Assembly (NCBI GenBank): GCA_026874595.1
Contig: CM049318.1
Coordinates: forward strand, 42,574,456 to 42,638,455
DNA: 64,000 nt
From: Sipunculus nudus
Taxonomy: Eukaryota; Annelida; Sipuncula; Golfingiida; Sipunculidae
Reading direction: 5' to 3'
In this document: in pieces, positions 23,773-37,175 of the stretch
How positions within the stretch are numbered: the first letter of the stretch is position 1
Layout of the letters: each line of letters starts with the position of its first letter
Translations under genes and position numbers: made by a program
Notes under the pieces: generated by a model
What the model was told of the DNA's origin: nothing
Databases searched by the model: none
What the model saw: only the letters and a program-made list of their open reading frames with translations

Positions 23773-25499
23773 ACACCGGAACTGCTTTAATATTTCAGGT
23801 TGCTTTGAGACCACGAATCTTACTCTATATGGGAAGACATTTAATTAAATATACATTTACTTTATGAAATGGAATATGAAATGAAAGCAGTCCATAATAA
23901 AGATAAAGAGAGGAAAATTTTGTATTTGTGTAATTCTCAGAATAGGGGTCAATTTCGAGTTCCCAAACAGAGGGAAAAAAGTTGTTGCAAAATTCATTTT
24001 TTCTTCTTTCCTTTTCAAGCGGGATATATGAAAGGTCAAAAACTCCCATCAGCAGCGCACTTTTATCCATACTTGCTTTTTTACCACAATAGAAGAATAG
24101 CAGCCTTTAGTCAGCAAGTCAACTCCGTTACAGCAGTTTATTTTTTTTAAATCACAAAATAATGCGGTAAAAAAAGAAGAATGAATGTGTCACGTATGTA
24201 GATTTTACAAAAGTATGGTACACAATCATCATAAACACTAGAGTTTGATATGAAAATTATTCCTGACATTTTTATTAATGCTACAAATTAAGGTGATAGT
24301 GCACACAAATGTTTGACCCATAAAGTGCATTGAAGAGAACTTGCTAAAAGAGACAGGTATACGCTCAATTTTAATGATCTCCTACAAATTGTCCATCATT
24401 TGACAATACTTTTTAACGTTATCTTCTGCAAAGTCTGGAGGAAAACTGTCGAATATAGTTTTTGGCTAAAATGTTGCGCTGACTGGAATGTAACGGAGTT
24501 GATAACGCACTAAATTATAAAGATATTCTTACCTAAACTTTTAACACATTTGAACAAAAAGTAAACAGATAACTATCAAGTTGTATCATGGTAAAATATA
24601 TCGACACAAGTTTCCCTGACCGGTAAACAAAAGTTTATTTAAAACACATAAAGTCAATTAATGTAAATTACTGCTAAATTGAACAACTCAGCTCGGGATT
24701 GTTGCGAGAAAGAACTTGCTAAATGCCTACCTACATGGTATTTAACCATTTCAATATGAATTCAATAAAAACATATTTCGCCTTTAATGACAATAAAATA
24801 CTTGAGAAAGTAAAGAAATGCCAACATAATGTAAATCCAGGAAAATATTGTTACAATTAAGAGCTGTAACGGAGTTGATCCATTTTCAACAAAAATGATA
24901 GTCTTGTTGCCTTATAAAATTAAGAGCTGTGCTATATATGCAACTGGCATTAAAGGCTAGTGTCATCTAAACTAATAAAATATTACCATTAATTTCACAA
25001 ATATTTAAAACAATAACGCAAATATTAAAGTAAACTGATACCAATTTTTGGATTTAACAGTGAATCCTAAGTAAAAAGGGCCTGCTCGACCACTTAAAAG
25101 GTGTACATTGTAATATGTTCCAAAACTTTCTCCTAATTTAATGCAAAAGACTTCATGTTTTATTAAGAAGTCATAATTTCCTTGGATGGCCAATGCAATG
25201 CTAAAACGTGATTGAGCTGAACACTTTCAGCGGCCTTGTAATCAACCTGAATTCGTGTTACAATAAAAGCTGTCAGATGTAGAACAGAGAACGGAATACA
25301 CAACACACAGTGTTCATATTTGGAATGTTCTCCTTTCGTGTATGGGCTAAGGGGATATTCTTTCTTATATAAATGCCTTACACTTCATTAGATGAATCCA
25401 ACAGAAAATAATAATGTCTATATACCCTCATTCGTTCTTTTCCAGTCTTAGCCATGGTGATTAGCCTGTAAACCCAATGATTTTAAGTAATAAGCTCAT
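23773..25499. other. AT-rich intergenic DNA with GTAACGGAGTTGA motifs
   Basis: No gene is recognised. The 13-14-bp motif GTAACGGAGTTGA(T/C) occurs at 24118 (reverse), 24490 and 24866, and again beyond the hAT element. Confidence 0.6.
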
Positions 25500-25507
25500 A
25501 AACAAAC
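25500..25507. repeat. Target-site duplication, left copy (AAACAAAC)
   Basis: Identical to 26601-26608 across the hAT-type element. Confidence 0.85.
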
Positions 25508-26600
25508 TAGAGGTGCGGACCGGACCGCTTGGACCGATAACACAAAATACCGGACCGCTCATTCCTGGACCGGACTGGTTGGACCGCCGAACTTAATGTT
25601 AAAAGGTTTAAATTAAACAGATGAGTTTCAGGATTTAGTTTCACCAACAATCGTGTTATGAACAAGGGGTAATAAACCATCTCAGAAAGACTCATTGGCT
25701 ACATAAAATATATTTAAAGCAATGACAGCTGCAATAGTACAATTATAAACGTGCACATGTATTATTTTATTTTTTTTTCCATCGTGAGTAACAGTTAAAG
25801 TTCATTTTTTGTTATTAACTTGTGATTGAAGTGACATGTTCAGTATCAGATCATTGTCCCTGCTGTGTTGCACAATGCTGATACTTTTGCTCAGTATAAT
25901 AAGACCAATTTCTATACGATGAATACATTAAATATATTCTTTATATTAAATTATTAACAAAGGATTAATAAGTTTTCTGTATCAGATCGCACATAAACCA
26001 TTACATAACTTATCAGCTGATGTCAATCTGCATCCCTGCCCAGCATTATCTTTAAATCAGCTCGTCCAACCCTGCACATTAGATTAATAAGTTTTCAATA
26101 TCAAATCGCACTTAAACCGCTACAAAACTAATCAGCTTATGTCAGCCCGCATCTATCCCCGCCAAGCAAATTCTTTAAATCAGCTCGCTCCACCCTGCAC
26201 ATTTGGCTTATCTTCTAATCACTATGCCCCACACAGTAACACAAAATATTTACCACTGAAAAATTATTAACAAAGACTGTAATTTTAAATTTGTCATTAA
26301 AAATCAAACCCAGATCCTGCGATTAAAGTATAGATTATTATATTACATTTATAGCACGTTTTGTTGTGTATGATATTCGGTTTTGTTAAATATTTGAACA
26401 AATATATGTAATAAAAAATATGTAGAACAAATGTTGAATAAAAGGAATTACAATATATTTTAATTTTGATGATATTTTAACAAATGGACCGAACCCCTTG
26501 GACCGGTCCACCTTATGGACCGGAACGCTTACAGCTGGACCTGACAAGAACAGGGCGCTTACTTGGTGCATCGAACGGTCCGGTCCGGTCCGCACTTCTA
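25508..26600. mobile_element. Non-autonomous hAT-type DNA transposon
   Basis: The left end is TAGAGGTGCGGACCGGACCG. The right end, read inward, is TAGAAGTGCGGACCGGACCG, one mismatch in 20. The flanks carry a perfect 8-bp duplication, AAACAAAC. TAGAG ends and an 8-bp duplication are diagnostic of the hAT superfamily. Subterminal regions at both ends are studded with GGACCG/CGGTCC hexamers (many copies within 100 bp of each end), as expected for transposase-binding sites. The 1093-bp body has no frame resembling a hAT transposase (no BED finger or dimerisation domain seen), so this is a non-autonomous derivative. Confidence 0.88.
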
Positions 26601-26608
26601 AAACAAAC
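26601..26608. repeat. Target-site duplication, right copy (AAACAAAC)
   Basis: Matches 25500-25507. Confidence 0.85.
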
Positions 26609-29600
26609 TTATAAAATATGTCTAATATATAAGTTTTAATGTTTCTATTGCTGTCAAATTTCAAGACTAAAGCATTTTTTTAATTACCAAAATTAGTTAT
26701 TTGTTTTCAAAGAGCAACAGTATTTTCCAGACCAAGATAAACGCATTAAAAGGGATTATACTATATATCAAGTGGTCAGTGAAGCTGCTTCTTATCTTCA
26801 GTGTGCTTATTTATAAATCCTCTCACCAGAGAATAATTTATTACTGGTTGGACTTTCCATAGAAAAAATGTTTGGTGATTCGTCAACTCCGTTACAATAG
26901 AATCGCAACGGAGTTGATGGTAACGGAGCTGATTATTTTTTAAATTTTACCTAATCAGCGGACATAATAGACATGAAATCCTTCAAACAAATATTTCAAT
27001 TCTGATAGATTTACGATGCCTCTCTCTGTTCATGGATGTTTATAGGTTTCAACAATTACTTTTTTCACAAATGGCGTAACAGAGTTGATGGGTGAATTAA
27101 GCTACTTTACTTTTTATACACTTTTTCACTGATAAAAATCAAAACTCTGGATTGAAGCCATGATTCTTCACTTTGAATGTCCTACACTGTAACGAATGAT
27201 ATGATTGGCCACTCGATTTGTTCCACTGGATGGCTGTAGATGGCATATTGGTGCAGTTGTAACGGAGTTGACGAAAATTTAGGACATGGCTTCGTTAGTC
27301 CAGCGAGTGAAAAATACTGAAGAGCAGCTCATAGAAATTTTGTAGGAAGCACATTAGATCTTGTTTATAGTAAACAAACACAAAAATACCCCAATTATTA
27401 GTGATGGATACTAAATTTATTTATATTTTCATTGGAACCTCTTATTTAGGACATATATTTTTTTATTAAGGCTTCATTTTGGATCTTAAAAATTGGCCCT
27501 AAAATTGTATCTGGACTTACTCTTGCAATATAACCCTCACATGGGGAATCGAAATAAATCGTCAAACTCATTCTGATATAATTATAACCATGATTGTGTG
27601 ATAATAATGCCCTATGAAGCAGTCGGACCCTATTTTGACCCCTATTTGAAGAATTGCACATTTATCTGATGGGTTGTTCTTTCAGAGCGAATCTTTAACC
27701 CAATCATTGTTGTTATACACCCATATACTGGATAAAAAGAGGAACATTATGACAATTTGAAAGCAACTTGATACATAATATGAATAACAGTCTTTTTTTT
27801 GTCATTTTCATATAACAGTGGGACAAACAATTGATGACTTTTCCGTAAACCGCTGTCTGGTGTTCTGCAGCTGTTTCGAGAGTGAGTGAAGCGTATTGAC
27901 CCCTTGACCGCCGCAACGGACAGTCCCGAGATCAGAGATTTCATCTTTTTAAGTTTCATAGTTTAACATTAGGGAGCGATTGGTTTAATGATCACAAATA
28001 AAGGCCTGTGAGCAGAAGTTACATACATGTGTTAGTGCATGTGTAAGGAATTTGTATGAGCAGGTTTGGCGGTCACGGAGCAAAGTGTCCGTGAGCAAAC
28101 TAAATGTGAGCCAGTCTATTGGTCACGTGGCTCATCATTTACAATATGGATCTAACTAGCTGATTAACTCGGTACACCGGGCTTTTACCGGGATTTGGTT
28201 AATGTATTGACATTGCGTGTAAAATGTGTAAATTACAAAAAAAATTAAATGGAGCAAATTTAGGGAGTGCATCGTCAACATTCCTGCCAAATATAACCAA
28301 CAGAAGGTATTTGTCCCTGAAACATATTTGCTATATTGATAAACCTGTGGATCTATTTTGTGGTGTAATATCCATGACGCCGTTTTGTAAATATAAACAA
28401 ACTTATGTACGTGCTTCCTTGGACAGTTTACGTGATACAACTGTTTCCAGAATTAATGAAGAAGTAGATGCAAAGTGATAGCGCAACGACACTTGGTTTG
28501 GTCATTTCAAATAAATTACCTTGATAAATTTGGGGATTATGCTGACATAACAAATGAGTGCCAAGGGATCGAGAGTCACATATATTTTACATTTACTGAT
28601 CATACAAGTGGGTTAGTGGCTGGGTCAAATGTCAGGCCAAACATGGTTAAAGCCGTCACTGACATATGACATACGGGTTATTCAGATGCACAATAGGCCG
28701 TCATCCTGCGCTGGAGGTTGATAGTCGCACACCTGTGTTGTGAATCACCAGATCACCAAGCGACGAGGCAGGTATTCCGGTCTTTACCGAAGGCAGTTCA
28801 GCTGTTTTCGGTGGTAATCTCCATGCAATATAAAAACACACACACACCCACAAATCACTCAAAATGATGTGTATATTAAAAACTATTTATTCTCATATCG
28901 GCGAGGTCACTGTGGGAACAACTACCTTTCTAAAGAGGTATACGACGGTGTCATACGCAGCGCGTATCAGAGAACATTGGGGAAAAAGTGGACCAACTTC
29001 CTTTCATAAGTATTAGATGATTATGGTGATGTCCTATTTCATGTGAAAGTCACCAGCTTCGTTGGACTCAACGGGATGGAACGATACAAAAAGCGCAACC
29101 TATCGACATCTAGCTGAACAAGACCAATTTATATATGAACAAATGGATCATATTTAGGTATCATAACGTTACAGCACACCTGACCAGTCGAAGCCCAAGC
29201 AAAGCGATCCATTGTTGAAACATTGTTGTAACTCTGTCCTGTGAACATCTTTGATTCGCTTTTTTTCAAATAAAACTCGATATACAAATAAGATTATATC
29301 ACAGTTTTCCTATAAGATTAGACTGGTCGTCCGTCAAACATTTAGACTTAGTCTTTGCATCTATCATAAATTGTATGATTCAGATAAAAGAGAAATCAAA
29401 CCAAACATTATTTACACCGCATACAGCGGCTTTCGTTGATATTCCAAACCTGAAATACCAAGGAGCAAAAATGTTCTCGTAGTCGCTGCAACTCAAAGCG
29501 TTAACTGGAGATAATTAGATATTCCCATATCGTCCGTCTGATATACAGGACGTTCCCTTTCTAAGGAATCATTTAGAGTCACAAGCAGCTTTAATCAGTA

Positions 29601-29610
29601 AAGTGCATGC
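26609..29610. other. Intergenic DNA with further GTAACGGAGTTGA motifs
   Basis: The motif recurs at 26882 (reverse), 26905, 26920, 27076 and 27259. Frames up to 94 codons near 28156-28670 are not recognised and show no domain or splice context. A short CA run lies near 28837. Confidence 0.5.
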
Positions 29611-32600
29611 ATCCACTTGTTCCCTGTATACTGACGTCCACACTAGCATCCCCTTGATCCCTCCTATACGGACGTCCTCACTAGCATCCCCTTGAACCCC
29701 CGTATACTGACGTCCCCACTAGCATTCCCTTATTCCCTCGTATACTGATGTCCTCACTAGCATCACCTTGATCCCTCGTATACTGATGTCCTAACTAGCA
29801 TCCCCTTGATCCCTCCTATACAGACGTCCTCACTAGCATTCCCTTGATCCCCCGTATACTGACGTCCTCACTAGCATTCCCTTATTCCCTCGTATACTGA
29901 TGTCCTCACTAGCATCACTTTGATCCCTCGTATACTGATGTCCTAACTAGCATCCCCTTGATCCCTCCTATACATACGTCCTCACTAGCATCCCCTTGAT
30001 CCCCCGTATACTGACGTCCTCACTAGCATCCCCTTGATCCCCCGTATACTGACGTCCTCACTAGCATTCCCTTATTCCCTCGTATACTGATGTCCTCACT
30101 AGCATCACCTTGATCCCTCGTATACTGATGTCCTAACTAGCATCCCCTTGATCCCTCCTATACAGATGTCCTCACTAGCATCCCCTTGATCCCCCGTATA
30201 CTGACGTCCTCACTAGCATTCCCTTGATCCCTCGTATACTGACGTCCTCAATAGCATCCCCTTGTTCCTCTTGATCCCTCGTATATTGACGTCTGCACTA
30301 GCGTCCCCTTGTTCCCCCGTATACTGACGTCCTCACTAGCATCCCCTTGATCCCTCGTATACTGACGTCCTCACTAGCATCCCCTTGTTCCTCTTGATCC
30401 CTCGTATATTGACGTCTGCACTAGCGTCCCCTTGTTCCCCCGTATACTGACGTCCTCACTAGCATCCCCTTGATCCCCCGTATACTGACGTCCTCACTAG
30501 CATTCCCTTGATCCCTCGTATACTGACGTCCTCACTAGCGTCCCCTTGTTCCCTCGTATACTGACGTCCACACTAGCATCCCTTTGATCCCCCGTATACT
30601 GACGTCCTCACTAGCGTCCCCTTGATCCCCCGTATACTTACGTCCTAACCAGCATCCCCATGATCAATCGTATATTGACGTCCTCACTAACGTCCCCTTG
30701 ATCCCCCGTATACTGACGTCCTCACTAGCGTCCCCTTGTTCCCTCGTATACTGACGTCCACACTAGCATCCCTTTGATCCCCCGTATACTGACGTCCTCA
30801 CTAGCGTCCCCTTGATCCCCCGTATACTTACGTCCTCACTAGCATCCCCATGATCACTCGTATATTGACGTCCTCACTAGCGTCCCCTTGATCCCCCGTA
30901 TACTGACGTCCTCACTAGCATCCCCTTGATCCTCCGTATATACTGACGTCCTCACTAGCATCCCTTTGATCCCCCGTATACTGACGTCTTTACTAGCGTC
31001 CCCTTGATCCCCCGTATACTGACGTCCTCACTAGCATCCCCATGATCACTCGTATATTGACGTCCTCACTAGCGTCCCCGTGATCCCCCGTATACTGACG
31101 TCCTCACTAAAGTCCCCTTGATCCCTCGTATACTGACGTCCTCACTAGCGTCCCCTTGATCCCCCGTATACTGACGTCCTCACTAGCGTCCCCTTGATCC
31201 CCCGTATACTGACGTCCTCACTAGCGTCCCCTTGATCCCGCGTATACTGACGTCCTCACTAGCGTCCCCTTGATCCCCCGTATACTGACGTCCTCACTAG
31301 CATCCCCATGATCACTCGTATATTGACGTCCTCACTAGCGTCCCCTTGATCCCCCGTATACTGACGTCCTCACTAGCGTCCCCTTGATCCCCCGTATACT
31401 GACATCCTCACTAGCGTCCCCTTGATCCCCCGTATACTGACGTCCTCACTACCGTCCCCTTGATCCCCCGTATACTGACGTCCTCACTAGCGTCCCCTTG
31501 ATCCCCCGTATACTGACGTCCTCACTAGCATCCCCATGATCACTCGTATATTGACGTCCTCACTAGCGTCCCCTTGATCCCCCGTATACTGACGTCCTCA
31601 CTAGCGTCCCCTTGATCCCCCGTATACTGACGTCCTCACTAGCGTCCCCTTGATCCCCCGTATACTGACGTCCTCACTACCGTCCCCTTGATCCCCCGTA
31701 TACTGACATCCTCACTAGCGTCCCCTTGATCCCCCGTATACTGACGTCCTCACTACCGTCCCCTTGATCCCCCGTATACTGACGTCCTCACTAGCGTCCC
31801 CTTGATCCCCCGTATACTGACGTCCTCACTAGCATCCCCATGATCACTCGTATATTGACGTCCTCACTACCGTCCCCTTGATCCCCCGTATACTGACGTC
31901 CTCACTAGCGTCCCCTTGATCCCCCGTATACTGACGTCCTCACTAGCGTCCCCTTGATCCCCCGTATACTGACGTCCTCACTAGCGTCCCCTTGATCCCC
32001 CGTATACTGACATCCTCACTAGCGTCGCCTTGATCCCCCGTATACTGACGTCCTCACTACCGTCCCCTTGATCCCCCGTATACTGACGTCCTCACTAGCG
32101 TCCCCTTGATCCCCCGTATACTGACGTCCTCACTAGCATCCCCATGATCACTCGTATATTGACGTCCTCACTAGCGTCCCCTTGATCCCCCGTATACTGA
32201 CGTCCTCACTAGCGTCCCCTTGATCCCCCGTATACTGACGTCCTCACTAGCATCCCCATGATCACTCGTATATTGACGTCCTCACTAGCGTCCCCTTGAT
32301 CCCCCGTATACTGACGTCCTCACTAGCGTCCCCTTGATCCACCGTATACTGACGTCCTCACTAGCAATCCCATGATCACTCGTATATTGAAGTCCTCACT
32401 ACCGTCCCCTTGATCCCCCGTATACTGACGTCCTCACTAGCGTTCCCTTGATCCCCCGTATACTGACGTCCTCACTAGCATCCCCATGATCACTCGTATA
32501 TTGACGTCCTCACTAGCGTCCCCTTGATCCCCCGTATACTGACGTCCTCACTAGCGTCCCCTTGATCCCCCGTATACTGAAGTCCTCACTAGCGTCCCCT

Positions 32601-34630
32601 TGATCCCCCGTATACTGACGTCCTCACTAGCGTCCCCTTGATCCCCCGTATACTGACATCCTCACTAGCATCCCCTTGATCCCCCGTATACTGACGTCCT
32701 CACTAGCGTCCCCTTGATCCCCGGTATACTGACGTCCTCACTAGCGTCCCCTTGATCCCCCGTATACTGACGTCCTCACTAGCGTCCCCTTGATCCCGCG
32801 TATACTGACGTCCTCACTAGCGTCCCCTTGATCCCCCGTATACTGACGTCCTCACTAGCATCCCCATGATCACTCGTATATTGACGTCCTCACTAGCGTC
32901 CCCTTGATCCGCCGTATACTGACGTCCTCACTAGCGTCCCCTTGATCCCCCGTATACTGACATCCTCACTAGCGTCCCCTTGATCCCCCGTATACTGACG
33001 TCCTCACTACCGTCCCCTTGATCCCCCGTATACTGACGTCCTCACTAGCGTCGCCTTGATCCCCCGTATACTGACGTCCTCACTACCGTCCCCTTGATCC
33101 CCCGTATACTGACGTCCTCACTAGCGTCCCCTTGATCCCCCGTATACTGACGTCCTCACTAGCATCCCCATGATCACTCGTATATTGACGTCCTCACTAG
33201 CGTCCCCTTGATCCCCCGTATACTGACGTCCTCACTAGCGTCCCCTTGATCCCCCGTATACTGACGTCCTCACTAGCATCCCCATGATCACTCGTATATT
33301 GACGTCCTCACTAGCGTCCCCTTGATCCCCCGTATACTGACGTCCTCACTAGCGTCCCCTTGATCCACCGTATACTGACGTCCTCACTAGCAATCCCATG
33401 ATCACTCGTATATTGAAGTCCTCACTACCGTCCCCTTGATCCCCCGTATACTGACGTCCTCACTAGCGTTCCCTTGATCCCCCGTATACTGACGTCCTCA
33501 CTAGCATCCCCATGATCACTCGTATATTGACGTCCTCACTAGCGTCCCCTTGATCCCCCGTATACTGACGTCCTCACTAGCGTCCCCTTGATCCCCCGTA
33601 TACTGACGTCCTCACTAGCGTCCCCTTGATCCCCCGTATACTGACGTCCTCACTAGCGTCCCCTTGATCCCCCGTATACTGACATCCTCAATAGCGTCCC
33701 CTTGATCCCCCGTATACTGACGTCCTCACTAGCGTCCCCTTGATCCCCGGTATACTGACGTCCTCACTAGCGTCCCCTTGATCCCCCGTATACTGACATC
33801 CTCACTAGCGTCCCCTTGATCCCCCGTATACTGACGTCCTCACTACCGTCCCCTTGATCCCCCGTATACTGACGTCCTCACTAGCGTCCCCTTGATCCCC
33901 CGTATACTGACGTCCTCACTACCGTCCCCTTGATCCCCCGTATACTGACGTCCTCACTAGCGTCCCCTTGATCCCCCGTATACTGACGTCCTCACTAGCA
34001 TCCCCATGATCACTCGTATATTGACGTCCTCACTACCGTCCCCTTGATCCCCCGTATACTGACGTCCTCACTAGCGTCCCCTTGATCCACCGTATACTGA
34101 CGTCCTCACTAGCGTCCCCTTGATCCCCCGTATACTGACGTCCTCACTAGCGTCCCCTTGATCCCCCGTATACTGACGTCCTCACTAGCGTCCCCTTGAT
34201 CCCCCGTATACTGACGTCCTCACTACCGTCCCCTTTATCCCCCGTATACTGACGTCCTCACTAGCGTCCCCTTGATCCCCCGTATACTGACGTCCTCACT
34301 AGCGTCCCCTTGATCCCCCGTATACTGACGTCCTCACTAGCGCCCCCTTGATCCCCCGTATACTGACGTCCTCACTAGCGCCCCCTTGATCCCCCGTATA
34401 CTGACGTCCTCACTAGCGTCCCCTTGATCCCCCGTATACTGACGTCCTCACTAGCATCCCCATGATCACTCGTATATTGACGTCCTCACTAGCGTCCTCT
34501 TGATCCCCCGTATACTGACGTCCTCACTAGCATCCCCATGATCTATCGTATACTGACGTCCTCACTAGCATCCCCTTGATCCCCCGTATACTGACATCCT
34601 CACTAGCATCCTCTTGATCCCCCGTATACT
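29611..34630. repeat. Minisatellite, 38-bp unit, about 130 copies
   Basis: The consensus is approximately CTCACTAGCGTCCCCTTGAT followed by CCCCCGTATACTGACGTC. The left third is more variable (GCATCC, TTCCCTCG). From about 30.9 kb the array becomes highly uniform. A variant, CATCCCCATGATCACTCG with TATATTGACG, punctuates it every few units. Positions 32143, 32257, 32371 and 32485 of this variant, including the rare GCAATCCC form, repeat at 33169, 33283, 33397 and 33511. That is an offset of 1026 bp, exactly 27 units, so a block was recently duplicated in phase. Every unit carries TGACGTC. Confidence 0.98.
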
Positions 34631-35830
34631 TATATACGTTCTTATATGGACGCTGTGCAAAAATGGTTGCAGGTAGCGCCACCATTTTTAGTGTATGTTA
34701 TAAAGCTATCAAAGGGCTACATTTGTGCAAAATTTTTAGCCTGATCGGTCAAACGGTTCCCGAGATATGTTGGTTTATGTGTGGAAACAGACGCACAAAT
34801 GGACGCTGGGCAGCAAGGAAAGGTCAGAGGTCAACCAAAAATGAGGGTGCAGCAGTTCACATGTAACCTGATGATAAACCCGATTCGCTTAAAATTTAAA
34901 CCAAGTTTTTTCAAAAAGTTGATAGATAAAGTTCCTAAAATCTGGGAATTCTGCATCTAAACATTGTGTCTAGACGTCTAAACACATTGTCTAGACACCA
35001 CCCCCCAGAGCCAGGTCAGTTGCCATGGTGATGTCTGGACCCCACCTGTTAGTACTGAGTGACCTCTTGACTTGGCTGCTGAAACTCAGTATGAAGTCAA
35101 ATCTGTTTTCAAATACAGAAAGCCTTTTTCAATTGGCTACAATGCTTTTTTTTAAAACTGTATTTACCCAATCTATTCTTATAAAACTGGCAGAACCCTA
35201 CCATAGAATAATTCTTGTAAAGTTTAAACCAATCAGCTTAACAGTTTCATCATAAATAAGTGTATAAGCTAGAAGAGTTTAAAATTACGTTTTCGCTTGT
35301 AAAAAACACATCAATGTAGGTGGCGCCACCAATACCTCAAAATCAGATATGACATATGTGACAAACATTGGTATAAAATTTGGTCATTATAGCTCTAGCC
35401 GTTTCTGAGATTTTAATTTTAGTGTGCTTTTTTGGACAGATGACTAAGTTCAACCTCCTATAACTCGGCCAAAAATCTCCGAACTGGAACCATTCGAACA
35501 AACTTGAGAGAGATTGTTCCAGGGATCATTTCTGTGAAATATTGGACAATTTGGCTGGACAGTTTCAGAGAAGAAGATTTTTAAAGGTTTTAAAGCTTTT
35601 TCTATATAAAATCTAAATTAATGCAGATACACAATAATAAGCTCCAGGGCACCAAGTTTCACATGTGACGAATTCTTACATGTAATTTGGAGCTGCTAGC
35701 TCCGACAGTTTCTGACTTACAGCCATGGACGGCGGAAAGCCAGCCCTGGACGGCGGACGGCGGACGGCTGACGACGGACGGACGACGCTGCGCCATCGCA
35801 TAAGCTCACAGGTTCGCTAAAAAAATATGA
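34631..35830. repeat. Dispersed repeat region ending in (GGACGGC)n-rich tail
   Basis: Two related stretches carry GGTAGCGCCACC (34673) and GGTGGCGCCACC (35320), both followed by text of the kind CAAA…TTTGG…TTTCTGAGAT. The end is GC-rich, GGACGGCGGACGGCGGACGG near 35747, then GACGACGGACGGACGAC. GGTGGCGCCA also occurs in the 9.9-11.3 kb block, so the two regions may share a repeat family. No coding domain is recognised. Confidence 0.55.
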
Positions 35831-36187
35831 GTGGTTTTGCACTCGGGGGCCATATTGATAAAGAAATATACTCATCAACCACTGCAAGCGTCCCCTCCCT
35901 ACGGAAGCAGGCTTAATAAATGAAGTTTAGGAGAACTGTTATAATGTTATTAAAAATATTAAAATTAAGAAAATACAGCAATTCACGTTCTTCAAGATAA
36001 TTAAGCAAAACAAAATCAAAGGCAATCCATCCGTTTTACTTAGAAGAATCTTATGATGCTTATATCAGTCTTTGTTCAGTAGCTCGGAGGATCAGTCATA
36101 GTCAGATGCGATAATGATCGTAGACTGAAAAAAAAAATCAATATTGTCAAGTTTCATTACTATATTGCCACTTTGAAATTACAACAG
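35831..36187. other. Intergenic DNA, no feature recognised
   Basis: AT-rich, featureless. Confidence 0.5.
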
Positions 36188-36255
36188 GATGGGTCGTTTT
36201 TATTACAATATTGACCGTTATTACAATATTGGACGGTTATTACATTAAAGTTGGT
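36188..36255. repeat. Partial right-arm repeats of a TGTTAC-family element
   Basis: GGGTCGTTTTTATTACAATA, TTGACCGTTATTACAATATT and GGTTATTACATT run in the orientation of a right terminal arm and abut the left end of the next copy head to tail, as in tandem MITEs. Confidence 0.65.
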
Positions 36256-36782
36256 TGTTACGACCCATATTGTAATAACAGTCCAATATTGTTAAAATGG
36301 CTAATATTGTATTAGAAATGGCACCACATTTCTTGTAAAAAAATGAGTAACATTGCAATAATTGTACCTCACCTTTGCGGTAAACAGCATGGTAGGTCAA
36401 TATTGTAAAAAAAAGTTTAGAAGATTATGATTAAATTCATGTCAAATTTTCATAGACAATCTAAATACTGACTTCCTGTGACTCGACTGTTTACGTGAAC
36501 ATACAAATATGAAAAGCACGGGATTTCCATTATGACTGCATGTGTTATACTAATGAGGAACCAAAATGGCTGTCATTTAGGAAGGTATTCTCAAACGACA
36601 TATCGCCTGTTAGATTCATTCTTGAGCTTAAAATTGTGTTTTTACAATATGTGCCGTTTTTTCCCACTTCCCGCTTTTATAACAATATGGTCAGGGTATG
36701 ATTAATACAATATGGGTCGTTTTTATTACAATATGGACCGTTATTACAATATGGGCCGGTTATTACAATATGGGTCGTAACA
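36256..36782. mobile_element. TGTTAC-family MITE-like element, copy A
   Basis: The ends are TGTTACGACCCATATTGTAA and its reverse complement at the right, matching for at least 24 bp. The right arm is built of repeated ATTACAATATGGGCCGTT-type modules, then GGGAAGTGGGAAAAA on the inverse strand and AAGCTCAAGAATGA. The order matches the left arm of copy C at 49011. TGT…ACA ends suit Ginger-type or related integrase-like transposons (inference). No clear target duplication and no coding sequence are seen. Confidence 0.7.
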
Positions 36783-37175
36783 AAACCCCTTCTGGTACTT
36801 TACACAGCCGCATACTTATTCCGTTATGTTCTTACCACAATTTAAAAAAAAACTTTTGTTTTTGTTATTTGCCTTGAAACAATTCTTGTCTAACACACTT
36901 GAACAAACTAATTTGTCCTCTTAACTATATTTATACCATCGCCGCTGGTGTATTAAGAAGCCCTGGCGTATTTTGGATGGATGTCACAATTTGAATTAAA
37001 TAATCCCTAAACAGCAGAGCGTGTTCTTGTGAGTCCGAGTCTGCGCAGCGAGACAAAAGACAGTGGCGAAGTGTGAAGGGGTCTGGCTACCATGGGACAT
37101 GCTAAGTTACGGAGACTGCCAAAGTTCTAATCTTTAATTACACTATAGGTTCCAGGCAAGCAAGACTTAATACGG
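36783..37175. other. Intergenic DNA, no feature recognised
   Basis: Contains no repeat or coding signal I can name. Confidence 0.5.

Noticed and set aside
18963..23814. Many open frames of 60-284 codons on both strands
   Set aside because: All are products of the 39-bp and 42-bp tandem units.
28156..28669. Three overlapping frames of 64-94 codons
   Set aside because: No recognisable domain, no repeat homology and frames on both strands; not supportable as a gene.
29611..34630. CRISPR-like array of regular repeats
   Set aside because: Units are contiguous without unique spacers, the genome is eukaryotic in character and no cas gene is present; it is a minisatellite.
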